Shown: positions 1 to 10,535 of the stretch, one piece after another
Position numbering within the stretch: position 1 is the stretch's first letter
Layout: every line of letters starts with the position of its first letter
NCBI GenBank assembly: GCA_027563935.2
Contig: CM050451.1
Location: 32,441,565 to 32,505,564 of the forward strand
Direction: 5' to 3'
DNA from: Costus lasius
Taxonomy: Eukaryota > Streptophyta > Magnoliopsida > Zingiberales > Costaceae
Length of the DNA: 64,000 nt
Made by a program: the position numbers and the translations under genes
Notes under the pieces: generated by a model
Seen by the model: only the letters and a program-made list of their open reading frames with translations
The model's database searches: none
Told to the model about the DNA's origin: nothing

Positions 1-1457
1 ACTACTCCTTGTCGTTCCTTGTGCTAGCAAGGATCTCCAAGTTTCCTGATCGCGTCAAGGGGATTGAGATGACGTCTTTGCTTGGCCAAACTCTCTCCAA
101 GGCGTGAAGACTCTCTACCCGAGAGAGAAGAGGCGACAAGAGGTGAAGAGGCGAGAATAGGGCGTGACCACTTCGAACGTGAGGCGTCCACGCTATTTTG
201 GAAAACATAACTTCCAAAAATAGCAAGCCACTACTTCAACGCAAGATGCGTTTACCCCAATCGAAACTTTCTCCCTTGACTTGAACCATGCGCTCACACT
301 AAGTGAACCGGTTCAATTTCATTTAGTTCAAAGACCAAATTAAACCAAGCATTGGTCTAGATCAAATTAAACCATAAGGCTCAAGATCTAACCATTCATC
401 TCTTGATGCTCTTGATCTCACCGATCTAGCATCAATTCTCTCGATCGAAGCTTACCGATCTCAAGCCCTAATCAATCAAACATGATCAGACCAGATCTCA
501 CTTACAATCAGAGTTCAAATCCCTTTAAACTGAACCAAAACAATTCAGTCCACACGATCTGACTTAAGTAAGCCATATCATCAAATTGTGCGACCCTAAG
601 GGTTTCCTTTAAATGTCGGTAACGATAACTTACGTTATCACGAACAGAGAGGGGTATCTAGCAACACATCACTGTCTCCCAATATAAAGGAAAGAGTCTT
701 CCAAGACTACACCCAAACCACAGCACAAGTGTGAACCCAAGTCACTTGACATACGTGTTTCCTTTGCCACTGGATGTTCTTATTGGACAAGCGTGTCAAG
801 CCTGTAATTCCAATATGATGAGAGTGGTTAGATCATATGAACATAGTCATCTGGGTATGGCCATACACTTTCTCAACCATCTCATCCAGGGGGCCCCAAC
901 AGAACATCACACTCCAAACAAGGAGACGGCAATCGTATATCTATCACTAGTGCCCTAACATGACTCATGCTCATTATCCAAGATAGTCTATAACTATTAT
1001 GTTTCAAATGATATTGAACTACCTCAAAACAATGCCAATCATCATTTAGAAACACAAGTGATCTCAAGTCAGAGGAAATATGCCACTTGTTTGCATACAA
1101 GGATTATTCACATTGTGACAAGCAATTGAACATCCTAATTAGGGTCTGTCCAGTACATCCAATGTACCCATGAGTCTACATCTTATTCCATGCTCGAAGC
1201 ATCCTATAAGATTAGAACACATATTAGTCTCAATCATATCAAGGCTGTCTCATGTTCACCAAGATATCTCGACTAAGGACAATACTGCATGTCAGCCAAG
1301 CTAAACACCATTGAGACATTATTCAGAAGTATACATATTGCAGCAGATAATGTAACAACCTGAATAACAACCATTGCCTTTATAAACATAGAGTTTATAC
1401 ATGATATTGATAACAACCCAAGGCCTCAAACATTAGCCTTAAGGGCATACCCCAACA
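1..1457 (-). repeat. 3' LTR of copia element A1, cut by the window edge
   Basis: Read on the minus strand this LTR begins TGTTGGGGTATGCCC at 1457 and runs off the left edge. By comparison with 16245-17936 it lacks about the last 228 bp. It abuts a polypurine tract and the RNase H end of the A1 polyprotein, which fixes it as the 3' LTR. Compared with the LTR at 16473-17936 I count 11 substitutions, one 8-bp tandem difference and one G-run difference (about 0.8 percent). The GATAAC/GTTATC hairpin typical of A LTRs is at 624-639. The small reading frames in it are not conserved coding sequence. Confidence 0.9.
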
Positions 1458-1468
1458 ATCTCCCACTT
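1458..1468 (-). other. polypurine tract of A1
   Basis: On the minus strand the sequence is AAGTGGGAGAT directly before the LTR start. The same tract precedes every 3' LTR of families A and B here. It is the expected plus-strand DNA primer in reverse transcription. Confidence 0.85.
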
Positions 1469-1477
1469 GCACTTAAT

Positions 1478-4400
1478 CTAATGGTTGAGAAATCTCAAAC
1501 CCATATTATTATAGTGCTTCTCATGCTTCTGCTGCGCCAGAGGCTTTGTAAGTGGGTCAGCTAGATTGTCATCTGTATGAACCTTGCAGATTTTGATCTC
1601 GCCACGATCAATGATCTCCCGGATCAAGTGAAACCTTCTCTGTATGTGCTTGGACTTCTGGTGCGACCGTGGTTCCTTTGCTTGTGCTATTGCTCCAGTG
1701 TTATCACAGAAGATAATCAAAGGATCTGCACTCTAAGGAACAACACCAAGTTCTTGAACGAACTTACGAATCCACACTGCCTCCTTGGATGCTTCTGAGG
1801 CTACAACATACTCGGCTTCTGTTGTGGAATCAGCAACAATTGATTGTTTGAAACTTTTCCACACCACTGCTCCTCCATTCAAGCTAAAAACATAGCCTGA
1901 TTGCGATCGGAAATCATCCTGGTCAGACTGGAACGAAGCGTCAGTATACCCTTCAATACTGAGTTCTTCCTGACCTCCATATATCAAGAACATATCTTTG
2001 GTCCTCCGAAGATATTTCAAAATGTTCTTGACCGCAATCCAGTGTGCCTTCCCTGGATTACTTTGGAATCGACTGGTCACGCTTAACCCGTAAGCGACGT
2101 CTGGGCGAGTACACAACATCGCATACATAATGGACCGAATAGCCGAAGCATAAGGCGTATTGTCCATTTCATCTTTCTCAGTCTGTGTTTGTGGACACTG
2201 ACTCTTTGAAAGATTCAGACCATGTCTGACTGGAAGATATCCTCTTTTAGAATTTTCTAAATGGAATCTCTCCAGGACTTTATCGATGTAAGTACTCTGG
2301 CACAGCCCGAGAAGCCTCTTACATCTATCTCTGTAGATCCGCACACCTAATACATAGGCTGCTTCTCCTAAATCTTTCATCTGGAAACATGTTCTTAACC
2401 ATGCCTTGACCGCATGTAGTTCAGGAATATCGTTTCCAATGATTAAGATATCATCGACGTAGAGGACTAGGATAGTAATCACGCTCCCACTAAACCTCTT
2501 ATATACACACGGGTCATCTTCATTCTTGATGAAACCAAATTCACAGATTGATTCATCAAAATGAATATTCCAGCTTCTTGATGCTTGTTTAAGTCCATAA
2601 ATGGACTTCTTTAATTTGCATATTTTATGACGATCTGATGGATTAGTGAAACCTTCAGGTTGTGTCATATACACATCCTCCTCTAAGTTTCCATTAAGAA
2701 AGCGGTCTTCACATCCATTTGCCAGATCTCATAATCATAATATGCTGCTATCGCAAGAATAATCCAAATAGACTTGAACATGGCTATAGGAGAGAAAGTT
2801 TCATCATAATCTATCCCGTAGATTTGTTTGAAACCTTTCGCAACTAGCCTGCCTTTATAGGTAACCACGTTACCATCCATGTCTATCTTCTTTTTGAAGA
2901 TCCACTTACAGCCTATAGGGATTACTCCCGGAGGTGGATCAACCAAATCCCAGACTTGGTTATCTGACATGGAGTCCATCTCGGCTCGCATAGCTTCAAG
3001 CCATCTTGCTGATTCCGGTCCACTGACCGCATCCGCATAAGTGAGGGGTTCATCATCAATGATGTAGACTCCGTCATAGCGCTCAGGCTGTCGACGGATC
3101 CTTCCCGATCTTCGCGGTTCCCGTGATATCTGAGCCTCAGGTTATTCAGTAACCTGATCTACTGGCTCAGGCTCATCCAACTGTGCTTGACTACTTTGTC
3201 CTTCTTCTGGATTCTCATCCAGCTTTATTTCTCTCCCACTGGCCTCTTGAAGAAGAAATTCCTTCTCAAGAAAAATAGCCGTCCGAGCAACAAACACTTT
3301 GTTCTCTTTGGGATCGTAGAAATAATAACCCTTAGTTTCTTTAGGGTAACCGACAAAGATACATTTCTCAGATCTGCTCTATAGTTTCCCAGAGGCGAGC
3401 TTTTTGACATAAGCCTCGCAACCCCAGATCTTAATAAATGTCAAGCTCGGCTGTTTCCCATACCATAACTCATATGGAGTCTTTGAAACGGCCTTGGATG
3501 GCACTCGGTTTAGTACCTTTGCAGCTGTTTCCAGTGCAAATCCCCAAAAGGAGTAAGGTAGAGTAGCCTGACTCATCATAGAACGAACCATATCCAGTAA
3601 GGTTCTATTTCTCCTCTCGGACACACCATTCCATTGCGGTGTTCCTGGCGGAGTGAGCTGTGAGATAATCCCACACTCCTTCAGATAGTCAGTAAACTCA
3701 TGACTCAAGTATTCTCCACCTCGATCTGAATGAAGTGCCTTGATATTTCGGCCTAGCTGATTTTGTACTTCATTCTTGAACTCTTTGAACTTGTCAAAAG
3801 ATTCACTCTTATGTCTCATTAGATAGACATAACCATACCTACTGAAATCATCAGTAAAGGTAATGAAGTATGAATAGCCACCTCTGGCATGTTTACTAAA
3901 TGGCCCACACACATCACTGTGAATGAGGTCAAGTAAACCTGAAGCCCTTTGACCTTTATTAGAAAAAGGAGACTTCGTCATTTTACCCATTAAACAAGCT
4001 TTGCATGTATCAAGCTCCTCATAGGAGAATGATCCCAGCAGTCCATGGTCATGCAACCGCTTAATGCGCTTCTTGTTAATATGGCCTAAACGACTATGCC
4101 ATAGCAAGGTGCTGTCATCAGCATACTTGGCTTTCTTAATATCAAATTGTTGTATAGAACATTCCATGTCCAACATGAATAACCCATTGTTAATTGACCC
4201 GGTTGCATAAACAATATTATCAAAAGAAATATAACACTTTGAAATTTTGCATTCAAAGGAAAACCCTTTCCTGACAAGAGCAGGAATAGAGATAATATTC
4301 TTAGTTATGCTCGGTACAAAATAACAATTGTCCAGTTCTAATACAAAACCAGATGGTAAAGAGATGTGATATTCTCCTACAGCAACAGCAGCAACCCGTG

Positions 4401-5367
4401 CCCCGTTTCCTACTCGTAGGTCCACCTCATGCTGTCCCACCTGTCTTCTTCTCTTGAGTTCCTGTACATTTGAACAAATGTGAACTCCACATGCAGTGTC
4501 CAACACCCATGAAATAGAAGAAGAAGATACCATGACTTCAGTCACGTAAATACCTGAGCCAGAAGCGAAAGGCTTGCTTCCCTTCTTGTCTCCTTGGAGC
4601 GCTTTACAGTCCTTTTTCCAGTGACCCAGCTGGCCACAATGGAAACATCTGTATTCCTTCAACCGCTTTATCTTTTGTTTTAGAGCCTTGTTGTAGCTCT
4701 TGATAGGGGTTTTGCCCTTCTTCCCCTTCTTCTTGTTCCTAGAAGGAACCATTAGGACAGAGGATGAAGGCTTTCCCTTCTCAAGAGTCTGCTCTGTAGT
4801 AAGGAGCATGTTCAGTAACTCCGCCGGCGTACAGTCGATCTTGTTCATATTAAAATTAATAATGAATGGATCGAAAGAGGCCGGGAGAGACTGCAGGATG
4901 ATGTCTACAACAAGCTCCTAATTGATGGTGTGTCCCAGTTTCTCTAGAGCCTCTTTGTACCCAATCATCTTGAGTACGTGAGCTCCCACTGGACTCCCTT
5001 CAGTCAGTTTGCTCTGAAAGAAAAGTTTCGTCAAGTTATAGCGTTCAGTCCTTGCCTGTGCAGCATACAGCATCTTGAGGTTTGCTATAATTTCTATAGC
5101 AGATAAATCCTCATGCTGACGCTGCAGCTGTGGCGTCATAGACGCTAGCATAAGGCAAGCGACATCAATGCTATCATTGACATGCTTCTCATAAGCTTCC
5201 CGAACCGCCCTTGCGGCGTTCGCAGCGGGTTGAGGCGGTATAGCCGTCTCGAGGACATACAGCTTCCTCTCAGCCTTAAGAACAATCTTAAGGTGTCCGT
5301 ACCAGTCTGAGAAGTTTGGCCCAGCAAACTTCTCCCTTTCCAGTAGGGATCGCACATTGAAATTTGT
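1478..5367 (-). pseudogene. A1 copia gag-pol polyprotein, inactivated
   Basis: Ty1/copia polyprotein in the order Gag, CCHC knuckle (CFHCGQLGHWKKDC), protease (WVLDTACG), integrase, reverse transcriptase (YVDD) and RNase H. It is broken in several places. The start codon position reads ACA (5365-5367). There are in-frame stops at 4918-4920 (TAG), 3379-3381 (TAG), 3142-3144 (TAA) and 1733-1735 (TAG). There is a one-base deletion near 2700, and one codon is lost near 3055. The frame ends at 1478 in the MGLRFLNH tail shared by all A copies. The break in the leader upstream is caused by insertion of B1. It cannot encode an intact polyprotein. The closest relative in the window is the fragment at 17957-18529. 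Confidence 0.93.
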
Positions 5368-5675
5368 GGTGTTCGTTGCTGCAGGAATCTACAACAATGC
5401 AAGAACAGCAAGGTCAGTATCAATGTTAGAATCAATTCAGGACTTAAGAATGATTCTTTTCTCACTATTTTATCTGGCTGAAAAATCCAGCAAAACAGCC
5501 CGAAAGAGTAAAACTCTTTTAGTGAGATGGGATCCAGATTTCATACTTGGTCTCCGCGTCCCGCTCAGGCGAGATAAGATGCACAGAGAGTACAAGCACT
5601 AATCTCTGGTAGGCAATCCCTGCCAATCGCCAACCTGTGCGATTCCCCTTCATCTGGGCAATCCAGCAGACTGTG

Positions 5676-5897
5676 CCAACTGAGTTGGTACAACACAGTC
5701 TCTGATCCCACAGATGGCTGCCTCCATATAGCTACCATACGCTCAATATGTAGCCTACATGGTCAAGCTGACCCGACCTACTCCCTGGACCACCACGTGC
5801 TATGCTGAGCAACAAGAAGCGATAAATCCCTTCTCTGTAACACGCAGGTGTAATCACACACCGTCTGAAGATAGATGGGCGTGCCCACTGAGTGGGT
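5676..5897 (-). other. twin palindromes in A1 leader
   Basis: There are two 13-nt odd palindromes whose starts are 209 bp apart. The one at 5676-5688 is CCAACT-G-AGTTGG and the one at 5885-5897 is CCCACT-G-AGTGGG as written on the plus strand. Both lie beside the shared text GTACAACAC. The same pair with the same spacing occurs in A2 and A3. The function is unknown; RNA dimerisation or packaging is a guess. Confidence 0.6.
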
Positions 5898-6242
5898 ACA
5901 ACACGGCCCCAACGATAGTCAGAACAGTGAGGTTTCGCGTCAGAAGGCTTACGTGCTTGATATTTAACGTTGGATTTTAACGGTCCTTTTATCTTCTTAC
6001 TATCATGCAAATCCTATGGTGATAGCAGAAGAATAGATCATGCAGTTACTAAATTACTTAAACAGTAAATTAAAAGCATGATGATCTTATGTGGTAAAAG
6101 CCATTAAGCCTAAGTAAGACCTTAATTAACTTAAGTCTTCACTTGAGCTCTTCATGGGTCTTTAGCATTTCATCTGGCCCAACCCGGGCCCAAGCGCCCA
6201 CTACAGCTCAGATGCGCCCACCAGGTAAAATGCGCCTGTCCT

Positions 6243-6299
6243 AGAGTCGAACCCTAGACCTCCCACTGGTGAAGCCACTTGCTGCATGCGCCTCTGCCA
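6243..6299 (-). promoter_or_regulatory. tRNA-like A-box/B-box module in A1 leader
   Basis: On the minus strand TGGCAGAGGCGC (6299-6288) matches the Pol III A-box TRGCNNAGYNGG at 10 of 12 positions. GGTTCGACTCT (6253-6243) matches the B-box GGTTCGANNCC at 10 of 11. The starts of the two boxes are 46 bp apart, close to the usual spacing in tRNA genes. No matching acceptor stem was found, so this is not a tRNA gene. It may be a tRNA-derived SINE-like segment captured by the A family. Confidence 0.45.
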
Positions 6300-6986
6300 T
6301 GTGTGCTCTGTGCTCATGTCTGATTAAATTACAATTTAATCTATCTAGACATGATTGACACGCAGGTCAATTACACTTTATAAATTAATTAAAAATGTGA
6401 TGCGCAGATCACAATAAATAATTTACAATATCAATCCAGGCACGCAGGCCCCAGCACAGCACACATTAAATTTGGGCAGCCCACATAAGATGAAATAAAC
6501 ACTCATCATGTTATACAAACATCAAGTGATCCAATCAAGAAAATAAAATTTTCGAAAATCCCATTGGCTTCATTTTATTTCCTTATGTGCCCTACTACCT
6601 TACAACGGTCCATTAATAGGGATCCACTCATCAGACCTAGTCAGACCCCCTGCCCTTGCATGCACCAAGTCATAACCGACTTGAGTCGACCTCATGGTCA
6701 ACAATGCATGCGTTAAGGGCTGAACGTCCCTCATGAGTTCTGGCAAGCGGGTGTGACCCCGGGCCTTAATCATGAGCGTTCACTGGTTGTCTCAATCAGA
6801 CATCGCTACACGCCTTTCTGCAGTCGACCAATAGCCACCACATGCTTGCGCATAGGTGCCATCTGGTCGACCCATCTAGGCTGTCAGATGGTCTGATCAG
6901 ACTGTTGGGTCTAGACTGGACGATGACTTCAACCCTAATAACCAGTCTAAGATTTTAAAGCAGGCGCTTAGATCTAATGAGGGGCG

Positions 6987-8877
6987 TGTTGGTGTATATG
7001 CCCTAGGACCTAGTTTTGGTCCACTTATGTACTACTTGACTTTGATATTTATATATATCATTCTGGCATTGTCATTGTCAATGTTTGTTTACATCTGCGC
7101 ACATGTACTAACATGATAATGTCCCTGGAGACAGATTGGATCTGTGCTCAAATTATTGTCCCCAGTCGATGTACCTTAGTGGATATGGGACAGCTATGGT
7201 ACTTGAGAGACTGGTATGTGAGCTGGTTAGGTACGTGGTGCTAACGCAGACACATGGGTATATCATTGGAGGATATACTGGAAAGACCCGCTGTGAGGCT
7301 ATGACTTGGTGTCATAAGTTATCCTCACAAGTGACAGGAGATGTATTGATCCCTTGACTTGAGGTCATTGATCGTTCTATATGGTTAGCGACTTGCTTTG
7401 ATACAACCTAACACCTCGCCGTAGTTGGGAGGTCATAACGGTTGTCATTGAGCATATCACGACCCATATGAGAAGGTCAATGGACAGACATAGGATTTGC
7501 CCCTTCCTTAGGGAAGTATGATGTCCATGGAGCTCCTCTATGGTTCTATGACTGAGAGTGTATGGCCATACCCAGGTAAGAACCTGTTTTAGTCATAGCC
7601 ATGTGATTGGGTGAAAACAAGTGGTGACACACTTGTCCAATCGGATATCAGTCCGGCAAAGAGACTGTAATGCATCTGTACCTAGTTGCGATGATGGGGA
7701 TGTCGATGTCGATATCCATTCCAATGACCTGGGTAGCAGCGATGCACTGCTAGGTGCCACTCACTGCTTGTGGTGACCTTTGGTCAGCACTGCCAGCGTC
7801 AGAAGAACCTACAGGGTCGCACACCTTGATACTTGAGTTCTCGTATTGATCGAGAAGCCTTATGATCAAGTTATTGGATAACTCGGATCTAATTGGGAGA
7901 TTTCATCAGCACCAATGGGCCAGATGAGATGGAAGAATGTTATTGGAGCCAAACTTCATTTTTGGACGGTTGACCCGTATTTGACCATGGTTGGTCACAC
8001 TTGGATTAGGGTTGCATTGGATTGGATCCAAATGCTTAATCAACCCATAGGATGAAGTTTGGGCTAGCTCATTATCCAAGGAAGCCCAATAACAAGTTCT
8101 CATGAAGAGAAGAGAGGCTAAAAGGGTATAATGGGGAGAAACCCAACCCCATTGGCGCCTAAGGGGCATAATGGGGTTAGGGTGGCAAAATTGCTTCATT
8201 AAGGAAGCAATTTGCGCCTAGCCCTTCTCCCTTGATGGTATGAATGCCTTTAAGGCATGTCTTGGGCTGATATGGTACTTGGGCAATTATGGAAAGGTTG
8301 AATGAAGTTTATGGTAAAGTCTTGGAGACTTTCCTTGCATCAAACCTCCTCATCCTAGCCCTACACTTGTCATGATCCTAGCCCTTGCCCTAATCGCCTC
8401 TTGCCCTATATATGTGACCCTAGCCGCCCCCTCTTATATGATTCATCCTTGGAGGTGTGAACATAAGAAGGGAGCGAGAGCAAGGAGCAAGGGCGCAATC
8501 TCTTCCTCTTCCATCAAGTGGCCGCAAGCTTCTCCTTCCTTACCACTTGGCGCATCTTTCTCTCTTGGTGGCGCAAGGTGGTTGGAGCATCTCCCTAAGG
8601 CTTGGATCTTCTTCCCGAGGCTAGCACCGGGTGTGGAAGAAGAGGACTCAAGGCATCCGTGTGTGTGAGACTACAGAGGGCGCACACTTGGGCGCCTATC
8701 ACGACATCGACCTCATCTTGCTCTGAGGTATTTTCTAACTCATCGTGTCGACCCCCTTGCATGCGATCTTCACTGGGTTTTTGGGACCGACCTGTTTCGG
8801 GGACATTCTTCCGTTGTGCAATGTATGTATGTATGTGTCTCTGAAAAATTGTAAAATGTCCCTGGGGTTTCCCAACA
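6987..8877 (+). repeat. 5' LTR of B1
   Basis: It begins TGTTGGTGTATATGCCC and ends TTTCCCAACA, one base before the primer-binding site. It equals the 3' LTR in length (1891 bp). An ATGT microsatellite lies near its end (about 8820-8837). The small open frames in it (for example 7136-7357 and 8372-8668) are repeated in the 3' LTR and show no protein family. They are not annotated as genes. Confidence 0.95.
8407..8414 (+). promoter_or_regulatory. candidate TATA box in B1 LTR
   Basis: TATATATG lies in the context GCCCTATATATGTGACC, about 470 bp before the LTR end, in the sense direction. The transcription start was not determined. The same motif is in the 3' LTR near 15577. Confidence 0.45.
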
Positions 8878-8878
8878 G

Positions 8879-8890
8879 TGGTATCAGAGC
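8879..8890 (+). other. B1 primer-binding site (initiator tRNA-Met)
   Basis: TGGTATCAGAGC starts two bases after the LTR end. This is the standard complement of the 3' end of plant initiator tRNA-Met and primes minus-strand DNA synthesis. Confidence 0.92.
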
Positions 8891-10535
8891 GACTTGCAAG
8901 ACTCGAACGAAGTTTTATGCTTTTCTTTCATGCTCACATGCCATATCTCTATTTTCGAAAATAGCATGATGCATGGCAAACGATTTTTTCTAAGTAGGAA
9001 AAAATTAGGGTTTCTTGTTTCTATCATCCTCTCAATCTCTTTTGGATTTTTGGACTATTTTTCTTGTCTGATTTAAAGATCAAATGCGCACGTAGTTTTG
9101 TCAAGTAGGACGGGTATTGTGTCTTCGGACTGGCCAAGTCTCTTGATCTGACAAAATTGCCAGCCGAAAGGATCTTTGAAATCACCTTGAAATATAAATC
9201 ACAATTAACCAAAAGATTTGTGAGAAGAAGAGGAGAAAAAGAGACTAGTTTTAATGAAAAAGTAAAATTTCAGATTTTATGTTTTTCATGAGCATGTAGA
9301 ATTGCATGAGTAAATACCTTGATTGTGCATAATGATGTGATCATTAGTCAAGCCCCCCTTTGCATGCCTGTGATGTATCCTCGTGAGGCCTGCGTGCCGC
9401 CTTTCCTTTTGCTTTTAAAAGACTAGGGAAGCGCATGTACTTGGAGCTTGGCGCATGCATGAAGTTGGCGCACCTTGCATGGTGGCGCAACAAGCATCAA
9501 GGAAAAGGCGCAAGCTTGCTTGATGGCACAAGTTAGGCATGGCCGAACCCTTTGGTTTGAGAGCTAGCTAACTTGGCATCTTTCATTGTGGCGCATTCTC
9601 CTTGGAGGAAGATCATGGCATTGGCCGAACCTTTGAGGTCTACCCTTAAGGTTTGAGAGCTAAGCCATGAAGGAAGGACCTTGGAGCCAACCATGAAGAC
9701 CAAGATAGAGGGTGGCTAGGATAGGTCTTTCTTAGGGGCTTGAGTCCTATGTCAAGAGTTGAACCTCCTTTGGCATGGGTTGGTTCAATATCTTGAAAGG
9801 GCTTTGATCACATCATCTTTTACTGCTTTCCTTATCTGCTAAAAGCATGCCTGTGATGTTTTATCATTATGTTATCACTATAGGATTGCATGCCTGTATT
9901 GTTAGACATAAGATAAAACTGATGAGACCTTAAAAACCCTCATAAAATATCAAGTCTAGAAGCCTTCTAACGCGTAGCCCTCACTAAGCTATCGATCAGT
10001 GGAGTTGTGAACTGGTTCCCACCCTTGTGGGACACACCCACTTATCTTTAGAAAGTGTGTGGTGACAATGGTTTCCCCAGTCCAGTTTTAACCTGGGCGT
10101 GCCTTCGCAAGGAAACTCATTGGCCCTGGGCATAAACGGTTAGGAATGGACTTGACTAGAAATTCACATGTACTGGGCACATAGTGAAAGTCTAGAGGCA
10201 TCGTTGAGAGGTTAGGGTTTCATGTTATATCCAGCCCTCGCTGGACATGAAATGCCCAAGACTGTCCCAACAAGGGGAGTTGCTTGGAGCAACCGGCCGG
10301 CGCGCCCACCTTAGGAAACATGAGTTACTTTGTGCATCTCATCCCACCCTCGTGGGACGCAAAGCCTCATGTGAAATAAGGATCCCATCTCACTAGGAAG
10401 TCTTAAACTTCCCGATTGACTTTGTGGGTTGTAAATTCGAATTTAAAATAGTGGGAGCAGTAATCATTTAAAACAAGTCCAGTTTAAATGATTCGAAGTA
10501 GTACTAATCTGCTGTTTCTTGGTTATTGTAGAATA
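8891..10535 (+). other. B1 leader
   Basis: About 1.6 kb of untranslated leader between the primer-binding site and gag. It is rich in GGCGCA words near 9450-9600. It contains no conserved coding sequence. The last 35 bp look like a splice acceptor (see 10502-10531). Confidence 0.8.
10502..10531 (+). promoter_or_regulatory. candidate branch point and 3' splice site before B1 gag
   Basis: TACTAAT (10502-10508) is followed by a T-rich stretch and then TTGTAG (ending at 10531), four bases before the gag ATG. B2 keeps TACTAAT and an equivalent TTATAG at the same place. A elements keep a CTNAC motif and TTGTAG/CTGCAG before their gag. A spliced leader is inferred; the donor site is not identified. 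Confidence 0.35.

Larger units (their letters stand above)
5368..6981 (-). other. A1 leader, gag-proximal part
   Basis: This is untranslated leader between the primer-binding site and gag on the minus strand, interrupted by B1 at 6982-6986. It holds the twin palindromes (5676-5688 and 5885-5897), the tRNA-like module (6243-6299) and a candidate splice acceptor immediately before gag. I see no conserved protein in it. The leader resumes at 16053. Confidence 0.8.

Noticed and set aside
1733..2674. Independent RT genes for each open piece of A1 or B2
   Set aside because: The pieces are parts of one polyprotein frame interrupted by stops and frameshifts. Several apparent starts are GTG codons internal to RT.
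7136..7357. 73-codon frame in the B LTR, repeated at 14306-14527
   Set aside because: Present only because LTRs are duplicated. The B2 and B3 LTRs do not keep it open.
8372..8668. 98-codon open frame in the B1 LTR, repeated at 15542-15838
   Set aside because: Both copies are in LTRs, there is no protein family, and conservation is explained by the shared origin of the two LTRs.
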